Positions 1-6,422 of a DNA stretch of 7,532 nt are shown here, piece after piece. The notes beneath the pieces are model-generated. The model was not told the DNA's origin, did not search any database, and saw only the letters and a program-made list of their open reading frames with translations. Origin of the DNA: Thermodesulfatator atlanticus (lineage in GTDB: Bacteria; Desulfobacterota; Thermodesulfobacteria; Thermodesulfobacteriales; Thermodesulfatatoraceae); contig DROK01000300.1 of assembly GCA_011321895.1 (NCBI GenBank), positions 1 to 7,532 on the forward strand, in the 5' to 3' direction. Each line of letters begins with the position of its first letter. Within the stretch, counting starts at the first letter, position 1. The position numbers and the translations under genes are program-made.

Positions 1-1
1 G

Positions 2-271
2 GCCGAAAGGGTTTTTAAATTGCCCTCTATCTTTGGTTTTACCGACGCGGCGTCTTTTCGTTCGGAACGAGAACAGGCTATCTTAAAAAGGGCCAGGGAT
101 TACCTCATCGACGGCAAAGTCAAAGACGCCCAGCGCTTTTTGACCAAGGCCCAGGAATACGTAAAAACCGACCGCATAAACAAACTTTCAGAGGCTTTGC
201 ACCAGCGCCAGCCAGTCAAAGGGGCTTTTGTTAGTCGGACAGAATTGGTGGTAACCAAGAAAAAAGACTAA
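2..271 (+). CDS. C-terminal part of an unrecognised protein (cut by left edge)
   Basis: The frame is open from the left edge to a TAA at 269-271, giving about 89 visible residues. I read it as the 3' end of a longer gene. A TTG at 20 could be a start, with an AAAGGG about 9 nt upstream, but the frame has no stop before it, so this is not needed. The visible part is mostly charged and likely helical. The stretch ILKRARDYLIDGKVKDAQ followed by FLTKAQEY resembles a single TPR-like helical hairpin (alternating small residues, then Gly-Lys, then Asp-Ala). This is resemblance only. No catalytic motif, membrane segment or signal peptide is visible, and the tail ends in KKKD. Its stop overlaps the stop of the convergent kinase gene by 4 nt. 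Function unknown; that it is coding is likely but not certain. Confidence 0.55.
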   Translation, partial: AERVFKLPSIFGFTDAASFRSEREQAILKRARDYLIDGKVKDAQRFLTKAQEYVKTDRINKLSEALHQRQPVKGAFVSRTELVVTKKKD

Positions 272-2655
272 TCCCCCAAAACCTTTTCGATTTCCTCCAG
301 AAGTTGTCTGAAGGTGAAGGGTTTTTTGATTATCTTGAAGGATTCTTCGTTGAAACCATATTTTTCCAGGATATGTTCCGCGTAGCCTGAAATAAAAATA
401 ATGGGGATTTCCGGGGCAAACTTTTGTAATTCCCGGTAAAGCTGGACCCCATCCATTTTGGGCATTACCACGTCGGTGATGATTAAATCAGCCCTGAAAT
501 CATGTTCCTTTAGCCATTGCAGGGCTTCTTGGCCGTTAGCCGCTACCGCCACGGCGAAATTTTGGCCCTCGAGCATCTCCGCCAGCATTTCCCGGATATG
601 AGGTTCGTCTTCCACTACCAAAATCAAACGTTTGGACATACGAATTTCTCCACCTTGGTCGCACCCCTCAGCAGACAAATCCTTTTCTCCAGTAATAGCT
701 GTTGGACTGGTTTGCAACGGTAAAATTATCTCAAAGGAGGTGCCACGCCCTGGTTCACTCTCTACCTTGATTTCTCCTCCGTTTTTACGCACCAAAGAAA
801 GGACCACGTTTAAGCCCAAACCCGTCCCTTCACCGAAGGACTTGGTCGTATAAAAAGGTTCAAAAATGCGGGTCAAATTCTCCCCTGGAATCCCGCATCC
901 GGTATCTTCTACTTTTAAAAGCGCTGCTTTTCCTTTGGACGTTTCTACCTGGCGGGTAATTACCCTCACCAGCCCACCCTGGGGCATCGCGTCTCTGGCG
1001 TTCAAAAGCAAATTCGTGAGCACATGCTGTATCTCTTCATAAGAGAGACCTACGGGCAAAGATCCCTGGTGCAAATCCAGTTCTAGTTGGATTTTTTCTC
1101 CTAAAAGTTTCTGGAAAAGTTCTTTTTGCTCAGAGATAACAAGGTTCAGGTCGTTTACTTCTTTTCTATTATCGGCCTTTCCGCGGGAAAGGATTAAAAG
1201 TTGTTTGATTAATTTGGTCCCCGTCTCTATAGCTTGCTGGATATGACCCACGTATTTCTGGACCTTTTCTTCTTCTCTGGTCTTCAGCCGGATTAAATCC
1301 AGGTAACCCCCGATAATGGCCAAAACGTTGTTAAACTCGTGGGCGATATTGCCTGTTATTTTGCCCAGCAGTTCCAGTTTCTGGGAACGGATCAATTCTT
1401 CTTCTTGCTGTTTATAAGCGGTAATGTCCTGAATCATGCCCAGGCGTACTAAATCTTTTTCAAACCAGGGGATATAAGCCTCATAAAGCTTAAGCCACCT
1501 ATTTCTTCGGGAATCAAAGATTTCCCTTTCTTCGTGGATCCCGGTGGCAGGGCTGTCCAAATGACAGAATTCACAAACATAATCGCGCCCGAAAAGCAAC
1601 TGGTGGCAAGGGGCCTTATTTAAGACCTCCTCCCCAAAGTATTGTTTAAAAAGGGCGTTGCCGTAGAGGATTTTCCGGCTCTCTGGTTGCACGATATAGA
1701 CCATGGCCGGCAGATTCTCAAGGATGGTAAGGAGCCGCTCCTGAGCCAGTTTAAAACTGGTAACATCCCGGCCCAGAATAAGGATGCGCTTTTCCGAATC
1801 GCACCGGAAAGGGATGAGCAGAAATTCCCACCACTGAAAATGATCTTTTTGTTTGAATTTAAAGGTCTCTTTCAGAGGGGCGTCTCGGCCGGGAATCTTT
1901 TGGACCAAATTTTTTAGCTTATCAAACAAATTTTGATATTGTGGTCTTAACTGGCTTAATTCTTCGAAAGTATATCCTTGGTAAATGCTCTTTCGTTTGA
2001 GTTTGAATAATTCCGTGGTCTTTTTGTTGACCAGAAGCCAGCGCCCGTTAGCGTCGACCAAAATCACCAGGTAGGGAATATTGTTTAAGAGTTCCTGAAA
2101 GACCCTGGTAAGATCAAGGTACTCGCTTTCCCTCTTTTGCCTTTTAATGGCCAGAGAAAGAGATCTTACCAGCTCTTCTAAAAGGGCCAGCTCTTCGGCC
2201 GAAGGAGAGCGTTTTCCAAAATCAAGTATCAGGATCCCGTTCCACCATTTGTTTTCAAGCAGGGGGAAGACAAAAAAACGGTGTTTGGTCTCACTCAAAA
2301 AGCCCAGGGCTTCTATTTCGGCCTCGGTAAGCATGACCTTTTCTCCCTGAGAAAGCTTGGTCTCCAAGCCCGGCCAGATTTCCTGATATTCGATGACGTC
2401 GGGAAAACGCGTCGTGCTGGGACCGGTTACATGCTGGGCCACCAGCGAAGCCACCAGTTGCCACCGGTAATCCAAACGGTTGTAGTAAATGGCGGCCTTC
2501 TTGAGGTTTAAGACTTCTACTAGGTTGGCGAGAAAATAATCCAGCGGTAAATGATAATGGGAGGCAAAAAGATGATTTACGATCTGGAGATATCTAGTAG
2601 CCGATACGCGGCCAGCGGGATTTTCGCAATACATTTGGCCCAGATTCTCAAACAT
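268..2655 (-). CDS. Hybrid sensor histidine kinase / response regulator (GAF-PAS-PAS-HisKA-HATPase-REC)
   Basis: 795-residue cytoplasmic phosphorelay protein without membrane segments or signal peptide, so it should sense an intracellular signal. Domains in order: GAF-like (about 25-175); PAS1 (about 181-302, ending in GRDVTSFK); PAS2 (about 305-415, ending in IQDITAYK); HisKA (about 425-495) with phosphoacceptor His439 in IAHEFNN; HATPase with N box around Asn552 (LLLNARDAM), G1 box DTGCGIP from Asp584, F box FEPFY near 598-602, and G2 box GEGTGLGL at 608-615; then a C-terminal receiver (about 675-795) with acidic pair Glu682/Asp683, phosphoacceptor Asp728, Ser756 and Lys778. All catalytic residues are present. 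PAS2 carries Cys350, Cys361 and Cys364 next to two His residues. The ATG at 2655 has only a weak Shine-Dalgarno; the next Met is residue 8. No output domain is attached, so a partner regulator or phosphotransfer protein elsewhere is likely. It is divergent from selD and convergent with the left-edge gene. The signal is unknown. Confidence 0.95.
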   Translation of the reverse strand: MFENLGQMYCENPAGRVSATRYLQIVNHLFASHYHLPLDYFLANLVEVLNLKKAAIYYNRLDYRWQLVASLVAQHVTGPSTTRFPDVIEYQEIWPGLETKLSQGEKVMLTEAEIEALGFLSETKHRFFVFPLLENKWWNGILILDFGKRSPSAEELALLEELVRSLSLAIKRQKRESEYLDLTRVFQELLNNIPYLVILVDANGRWLLVNKKTTELFKLKRKSIYQGYTFEELSQLRPQYQNLFDKLKNLVQKIPGRDAPLKETFKFKQKDHFQWWEFLLIPFRCDSEKRILILGRDVTSFKLAQERLLTILENLPAMVYIVQPESRKILYGNALFKQYFGEEVLNKAPCHQLLFGRDYVCEFCHLDSPATGIHEEREIFDSRRNRWLKLYEAYIPWFEKDLVRLGMIQDITAYKQQEEELIRSQKLELLGKITGNIAHEFNNVLAIIGGYLDLIRLKTREEEKVQKYVGHIQQAIETGTKLIKQLLILSRGKADNRKEVNDLNLVISEQKELFQKLLGEKIQLELDLHQGSLPVGLSYEEIQHVLTNLLLNARDAMPQGGLVRVITRQVETSKGKAALLKVEDTGCGIPGENLTRIFEPFYTTKSFGEGTGLGLNVVLSLVRKNGGEIKVESEPGRGTSFEIILPLQTSPTAITGEKDLSAEGCDQGGEIRMSKRLILVVEDEPHIREMLAEMLEGQNFAVAVAANGQEALQWLKEHDFRADLIITDVVMPKMDGVQLYRELQKFAPEIPIIFISGYAEHILEKYGFNEESFKIIKKPFTFRQLLEEIEKVLGD
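637..656 (-). promoter_or_regulatory. Possible internal ribosome-binding site and start for a stand-alone receiver
   Basis: Inside the hybrid kinase gene, on the minus strand, AAGGTGGAG (656 to 648) sits 8 nt before an in-frame ATG (639-637) coding Met673. The next residues are SKRLILVVEDEP, the usual beginning of a free-standing response regulator. Initiation here would give a 123-residue receiver-only protein (CheY-like). Motif and spacing are directly visible. Whether ribosomes use it is inference; it may be a relic of a fusion between adjacent kinase and regulator genes. Confidence 0.35.
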
Positions 2656-2693
2656 GTTTTAATATTTTATTCTCTATTGATCGGTAAAAATTT

Positions 2694-2712
2694 TAAATTC
2701 ATGACGAATTTA
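2694..2712. promoter_or_regulatory. 7-bp inverted repeat just upstream of selD (possible operator or mRNA hairpin)
   Basis: Arms TAAATTC (2694-2700) and GAATTTA (2706-2712) are perfect reverse complements around a 5-nt spacer, ATGAC. The repeat lies in the 59-bp AT-rich gap between the divergent kinase and selD genes and ends two bases before the selD ATG. It could be an operator for a dimeric regulator, or in mRNA a weak AU-rich hairpin over the region where a ribosome-binding site would be; no good Shine-Dalgarno is visible there. AT-rich sequence makes chance repeats fairly likely. I could not define convincing -35/-10 boxes in this gap. Confidence 0.3.
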
Positions 2713-2714
2713 CT

Positions 2715-3755
2715 ATGTTAAAAAAATTTAAGCTAACCCAAACCGTCCGTGCCGCAGGGTGAGCCGCCAAAATACCACCAGCGGAACTGGTGGAAATATT
2801 ACAGACCCTCCCGCCTTTTGAAGACCCCAACCTCCTCGTAGGTTTTGAAGCCGCCTCTGACGCGGCGGTTTACCGGCTAAGGGATGATCTTGCTCTAATC
2901 GCCACTCTGGATTTTTTTACCCCTATAGTAGACGATCCTTACTGGTTTGGTCAAATAGCCGCGGCAAATTCCCTCTCAGACGTCTACGCCATGGGAGGAA
3001 TCCCTTTTTTGGCCTTAAACATCCTCTGTTTCCCCAAAAAGGGCGACAAAGAAATCTTAAGAGCCATCCTCCAGGGTGGCGCCGAAAAGGTACGGGAGGC
3101 CGGGGCGGTGTTGGCCGGGGGCCACAGCGTCGATGACCAGGAGATAAAATATGGTCTGGCGGTAGTAGGTACCGTCCACCCCAGACGTTTCGTCACCAAC
3201 GCCGGCGCTAGGCCTGGTGACGTGCTTTTCCTGACCAAACCCATAGGCACCGGTATCATCGCTACCGCCATAAAGGGCGACCTGGTCGACAAAAACGTCG
3301 TTGTCCGGACCGTAAAGATCATGGCCACCTTAAACAGGGCCGCCGCGGAGGTCATGAACAAAGTGGGGGCCAACGCCGCCACGGATATCACCGGTTTTGG
3401 CCTCCTGGGCCACGCCCTGGAAATGGCCCAGGCCAGCAAGGTCCAGCTGATAATCTCCGCCGGCAAGGTCCCCATTATAAAAGAGGCCCTGGAACTCCTC
3501 CGCTTAGGGCTCATCCCGGAAGGTGATTATGAAAACGTCCGTTTTTGCGAAAAGAGCGTGGAAATAGCCCCGGAAGTGGACCAGAGTCTTGCTCTCCTGC
3601 TCCACGACGCCCAGACTTCCGGCGGGCTCCTCATCAGTGTGGCCCGGGACAAGGCCCAGACCTTTTACGAAGAACTCCTTAAAAAGGGCGTTTTTGAAGC
3701 GGCCCAGATTGGCCACGTAGAAGCCGGGCCGGCCAAGGTTGTCGTAACCCCTTAG
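2715..3755 (+). CDS. selD: Selenide, water dikinase (selenophosphate synthetase), selenocysteine-containing
   Basis: Makes selenophosphate from selenide and ATP, the selenium donor for selenocysteine (via SelA on tRNA-Sec) and tRNA selenouridine. From ATG 2715 the frame gives 346 residues, against 347 in E. coli from memory. Residue 16 is an in-frame UGA (2760-2762). The context, KLTQTVRAAGUAAKIPP, lines up with the E. coli catalytic loop RLTQYSHGAGCGCKISP, placing U16 at catalytic Cys17 and Lys19 at essential Lys20. Metal/ATP-binding aspartates fit Asp49 (SDAAVY), Asp66 (LDFFTPIVDD), Asp89 (LSDVYAMGG) and Asp224 (TDITGFGLLGH). AGGHSVD and DAQTSGGLL are also family signatures. A hairpin directly after the UGA fits a bacterial SECIS. 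A conventional start at GTG 2790 would give 321 residues lacking the catalytic loop, and that GTG lies in the hairpin arm, so I reject it. No strong Shine-Dalgarno precedes 2715. The stop overlaps the convergent tlpA-like gene by 4 nt. Confidence 0.95.
2760..2762 (+). other. selD: Selenocysteine (UGA) codon of selD
   Basis: This TGA is in frame with selD and falls exactly at the position of the catalytic Cys of the family (Ala-Gly-U-Ala-Ala-Lys here, Ala-Gly-Cys-Gly-Cys-Lys in E. coli). Homology continues on both sides of it (KLTQ before, KIPP after) without a frame change, which argues against a random nonsense mutation. Many anaerobes carry selenocysteine at this site in SelD. Confidence 0.93.
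2771..2800 (+). promoter_or_regulatory. Bacterial SECIS element in the selD coding region
   Basis: CCACCAG (2775-2781) pairs perfectly with CTGGTGG (2787-2793) around a 5-nt loop, CGGAA. The stem continues below a 3-nt AAA bulge (2794-2796) with AATA (2771-2774) pairing to TATT (2797-2800). The upper stem starts 12 nt after the UGA and the apical loop 19 nt after it, within the spacing expected for bacterial SECIS elements. The loop has a G at its second position, as the bacterial consensus asks. Its role would be to bind SelB carrying Sec-tRNA at the ribosome. Pairing is seen directly; function is inferred from position. Confidence 0.82.
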
Positions 3756-4255
3756 GTCTGGGTATCATTCTGCTTAAGCAGGTTTAAAATCTCTTCTTCA
3801 AGTACCTTTTTGCCGGCGTAACCCACGAATTTTTTGACGATACGCCCGTTTTGGTCCACCAGAAAGGTGGTCGGCAGGATATCAGGCCATTTAAATGCCG
3901 AAAGCACCGCCTCGTCGGCAATGGCCACGTAATATTTAATATTTTTAGAATGAATAATATGCGGCAGGACCCGTTCTCCTCCCCGATCCACCATAAAACT
4001 GATAATTTCCAGCCCTTCAGGCTTAAACTTGCGGTAAAGATCAGAAAATTCCAACAATTCTACCTGACACGGCGGACAATATGTGGCAAAGAAGTTAATC
4101 AAAAGGACCTTTCCCTTAAAATCTTCAAATTTCAGCTCTTTATGGCCGTTAAATACCCTTATTTTGAGCTCCCAGGGGAGCTGCTGGGCCGCCAGGGCTC
4201 CCGCTAAACCCAGGAAGAGCAATAAGGTTACCAGCCCAAAGGCTTTTTTACGCAT
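3752..4255 (-). CDS. TlpA/ResA-like exported thiol-disulfide oxidoreductase (thioredoxin fold)
   Basis: 167-residue thioredoxin-like protein, probably acting outside the cytoplasmic membrane in thiol reduction, for example of apocytochrome c or other envelope proteins. Residues 1-22 form a signal peptide: basic MRKK, a hydrophobic core LVTLLLFLGLAGAL, and likely cleavage after Ala22 (A-L-A, then AQQ). It could instead remain as a membrane anchor. The mature part has the fold's landmarks: VLLINFFATYCPPCQVE with redox pair Cys60/Cys63 (CPPC), the helix with Glu after it, and LPTTFLVDQNGRIV with cis-Pro128. The start has a strong Shine-Dalgarno, AGGAGG at 4262-4267 with 6 nt spacing. That site lies inside the end of the upstream creatininase-family gene, whose stop overlaps this start by 8 nt, so the two are translationally coupled. 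The stop overlaps that of convergent selD. The substrate is unknown; no cytochrome biogenesis genes are visible. Confidence 0.9.
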   Translation of the reverse strand: MRKKAFGLVTLLLFLGLAGALAAQQLPWELKIRVFNGHKELKFEDFKGKVLLINFFATYCPPCQVELLEFSDLYRKFKPEGLEIISFMVDRGGERVLPHIIHSKNIKYYVAIADEAVLSAFKWPDILPTTFLVDQNGRIVKKFVGYAGKKVLEEEILNLLKQNDTQT

Positions 4256-4985
4256 CTTTTCCCTCCTCGCTGAAGGTTTCTAACTTTTGGGCAAGAGTGA
4301 CTATACCTTCCGCTAACTTTTCGGCAAACAGACGTCCTTTCTCGGCTGAGGCCCGCTTGGGGTTGCCCCAGACCCCGCCGGGCCAGAAATTTCTTTTTCG
4401 CCGGACCAGAATAGGCTTTGGGAAACAAGGATATTCTTCCTCAGGTAAGGCCTCCTTTACTAAAGCCGGATAAAAATGCATCATGAGCGAAGTCTCAAGC
4501 TCCCCGGCGTGAGAATCCTGCGGGGTTTCGAGCAGTTCGTAAGCATAAGTCTTTAAAAGATCAAGGATCGAAGCCACCGCCACCTTGGCCTCTTTTTGCT
4601 CACGTATAAATTCTTCGCCAGCGTCGATTAAATATGCAAGGTGGGTGCCACCGGCGTGGCCAGAAAGGATTATAAAATTACGCAGGCCCTGGCGGAAATA
4701 GGCCCTCAGGAGATCCAAAGCGAGTTGCTTAAGGGTCTCTCCCTTTATACTTATCGTGCCCGGATGTTCGCTGGTGCTCCGACAAAGCCCGTAAAACACA
4801 GGTGGCCCCACAAAAAGGGGATATTTTTGCGCTGCCTGCTTGGCCAGCTCATACATTTGGAGCGTATCAGTCCCCAAGGGAAGGTGCGGGCCGTGTTCCT
4901 CCACCGAGCCAAAGGGCAGGATAATGGTCCGGGTCTTTTTTAGCCCGGCCTCAAATTCCTCCATGGTAAGTTCCGTCACCAGCAT
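4248..4985 (-). CDS. Creatininase-family metal-dependent amidohydrolase
   Basis: 245 residues from the ATG at 4985. The family contains creatininase, the archaeal formylaminopyrimidine deformylase ArfB and the mycofactocin peptidase MftE. All are metal-dependent cytoplasmic hydrolases of amide-type bonds, so the exact substrate cannot be named here. Visible motifs are ILPFGSVEEHGPHLPLGTD, with likely metal ligands Glu29, His31 and Asp40; ILSGHAGGTH with His110; and DSHAGELETSLM with His159, Glu162 and Glu164, the family's usual His-Ala-Gly...Glu-Thr-Ser signature. The Glu two residues after His in creatininase (HYE) is Gly112 here, as in many non-creatininase members, which argues against creatininase itself. 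The frame extends to a TTG at 5021 (12 more residues), but family members begin close to MLVTELTMEEF, so I chose Met at 4985; neither start has a strong Shine-Dalgarno. It overlaps the downstream thioredoxin gene by 8 nt and is divergent from miaB. Confidence 0.88.
   Translation of the reverse strand: MLVTELTMEEFEAGLKKTRTIILPFGSVEEHGPHLPLGTDTLQMYELAKQAAQKYPLFVGPPVFYGLCRSTSEHPGTISIKGETLKQLALDLLRAYFRQGLRNFIILSGHAGGTHLAYLIDAGEEFIREQKEAKVAVASILDLLKTYAYELLETPQDSHAGELETSLMMHFYPALVKEALPEEEYPCFPKPILVRRKRNFWPGGVWGNPKRASAEKGRLFAEKLAEGIVTLAQKLETFSEEGKDA
4262..4267 (-). promoter_or_regulatory. Strong Shine-Dalgarno of the tlpA-like gene, inside the preceding CDS
   Basis: The minus strand reads AGGAGG, then GAAAAG, then ATG. 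It lies within the last codons of the creatininase-family gene and fixes the thioredoxin start at 4255. It shows that the two genes are read from one mRNA. Confidence 0.85.
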
Positions 4986-5073
4986 CTTTATAAGCTTAGC
5001 CCCGGCCTCGCCCCCTGACAACGAGCCTGTAAAAATAAAGTTGATCTGTTAAAATTGTCTAAAAAATTGAAGC

Positions 5074-6405
5074 ATGATGGCCATGAAAAAGGTATTTGTG
5101 CGCACTTTCGGCTGCCAGATGAACGAATACGACTCGGAGCGCATGTTGGCGCTCATAAGGGACGAATATGTCCCCTGCCAGGAACCCAAGGAGGCCGATC
5201 TTATCCTGGTCAACACCTGTTCGGTGCGGCGAAAGGCCGAAGAGAAGGTTTACGGCCTGGTAGGGCGGCTCAAACACTTAAAAAAGAACAGACCCCAGCT
5301 TATTATCGGTGTTTGTGGCTGTGTGGCCCAGCAGGAAGGGGAAAACATTTTAAAACGTCTCCCCCACGTGGATTTGGTCCTCGGGCCGCAGGCTATCTGG
5401 CGCCTGCCTGAGGCCCTGGCCCGGATTCAACGGGGCGAAGGCCCGGTGGTAGATGTTTCGCTCCGGAAAGAATTTCGCCAACCTTTGATTTTTCCCGAGT
5501 TAAACGGCACAAGGCCGGTCAAGGCGTACGTTACCATTATGCAGGGGTGCGACAATTTCTGCTCCTACTGCGTGGTTCCCTACACCCGCGGGCGCGAAAT
5601 AAGCCGTCCCCCGGAAGATATCCTGGCGGAAATAGAATGCTTGGTGCGTCAGGGGGTTAAGGAAGTAACCCTTTTGGGGCAGAACGTAAATTCTTACGGG
5701 CGCAAAGAAAAAAACTACCCGACTTTTGCCGAACTTTTGCGAGAAATCGCCCGCATCCCGGGCCTCTTAAGGATCAGGTTCACCACCAGCCACCCCAAAG
5801 ACCTCGACGAAGATCTCATGCGTTGTCTGGCAGAAATTCCCCAGGTGTGTGAACATTTACATTTGCCGGCCCAGGCGGGGTCCAACCGCATCCTCAAACT
5901 CATGAACCGGGGCTACACCAAAGAAGACTATCTGGCCAAAGTAAAACGGCTCAGAGAGATCTGCCCAGAAATCGCCTTAACCACCGATATAATCGTGGGC
6001 TTTCCCGGAGAAAGGGAAGAAGATTTTCAGGAGACCATCCAACTGCTCCAAGAAGTCCGCTACGACGAGATCTTTTCCTTCAAGTATTCGGACCGTCCGT
6101 TGGCCCGGGCCACCCGGTTTGAAGAAAAGGTCCCCGAAGAAGAAAAGGCCAGACGTTTGGCCATCGTCCACCAGGTTCAGGAAAAAATTACCCGGGAGAT
6201 TAACGAATCGTACGTAGGGCGTGAAGTTGAAGTACTGGTAGAAGGAAAAAGCCCGGGCAACCCGGAACTCTGGACCGGGCGAACCCGTACCAACCACGTG
6301 GTAAATTTTAGCGGCCCGGCTGGTTTGAAAGGTCAGCTGGTTCATGTTTTGATTGAAGGGTGTGGCCAACATTCCCTGCGTGGCCGCGTACGTGCCAATA
6401 ATTAG
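5074..6405 (+). CDS. miaB: tRNA-2-methylthio-N6-dimethylallyladenosine synthase MiaB
   Basis: Radical-SAM methylthiotransferase that converts i6A37 to ms2i6A37 in tRNAs reading UNN codons. 443 residues. The N-terminal UPF0004 domain (about 5-125) has the auxiliary 4Fe-4S cluster cysteines Cys14 (TFGCQMNEYDSE), Cys49 (NTCSVR) and Cys83 (CGCVAQQEG). The radical SAM domain (about 145-370) has Cys159, Cys163 and Cys166 in QGCDNFCSYCVVPYTRGRE, plus LGQNVNSYG and HLPAQAGSNRILKLMNRGY. A C-terminal TRAM RNA-binding domain spans about 375-440. The motifs QMNEYDS and YCVVPYTRGRE favour MiaB over the relatives RimO and MtaB. Three in-frame ATGs (5074, 5077, 5083) are possible starts; homologues often begin MKKV, which fits 5083, but no Shine-Dalgarno decides. 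It is the first gene of a three-gene plus-strand operon, 17 nt before the nuclease-family gene. A partner MiaA is not in the window. Confidence 0.96.
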   Translation: MMAMKKVFVRTFGCQMNEYDSERMLALIRDEYVPCQEPKEADLILVNTCSVRRKAEEKVYGLVGRLKHLKKNRPQLIIGVCGCVAQQEGENILKRLPHVDLVLGPQAIWRLPEALARIQRGEGPVVDVSLRKEFRQPLIFPELNGTRPVKAYVTIMQGCDNFCSYCVVPYTRGREISRPPEDILAEIECLVRQGVKEVTLLGQNVNSYGRKEKNYPTFAELLREIARIPGLLRIRFTTSHPKDLDEDLMRCLAEIPQVCEHLHLPAQAGSNRILKLMNRGYTKEDYLAKVKRLREICPEIALTTDIIVGFPGEREEDFQETIQLLQEVRYDEIFSFKYSDRPLARATRFEEKVPEEEKARRLAIVHQVQEKITREINESYVGREVEVLVEGKSPGNPELWTGRTRTNHVVNFSGPAGLKGQLVHVLIEGCGQHSLRGRVRANN

Positions 6406-6422
6406 TTTTTTAGGGGGTCCTA

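Noticed and set aside
268..280. Rho-independent terminators at the convergent junctions
   Set aside because: No GC-rich hairpin followed by a T run is visible at 268-271 or 3752-3755 on either strand.
2701..2721. Six-codon leader ORF (ATG 2701, TAA 2719-2721) overlapping the selD start
   Set aside because: Very short, no Shine-Dalgarno, no regulatory codon pattern; probably chance in AT-rich sequence.
2760..2762. selD as a pseudogene with a nonsense mutation
   Set aside because: The TGA falls exactly on the catalytic Cys position, is followed by a well-formed hairpin at the right spacing, and the rest of the gene is intact.
2984..3514. 176-codon open frame on the minus strand inside selD
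   Set aside because: Antisense shadow of a strongly conserved gene; its translation has low-complexity Ser/Ala/Pro composition and no recognisable family.
2790..3755. GTG at 2790 as the selD start
   Set aside because: It would drop the catalytic residue and Lys loop. The GTG lies inside the 3' arm of the SECIS hairpin and has no Shine-Dalgarno. The upstream frame shows clear SelD homology across the UGA.
4986..5021. N-terminal extension of the creatininase-family protein to a TTG at 5021
   Set aside because: The 12 extra residues do not resemble family N-termini and there is no convincing Shine-Dalgarno before the TTG. The Met at 4985 fits the family.
5027..5055. Promoter for miaB with a TAAAAT -10 box at 5050-5055
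   Set aside because: The -10 is plausible but no -35 resembling TTGACA lies 16-18 nt upstream, and TAAAAT is expected by chance in this AT-rich spacer.
5977..6372. 131-codon minus-strand open frame inside miaB
   Set aside because: Antisense of the conserved radical SAM and TRAM regions; no ribosome-binding site or domain seen.
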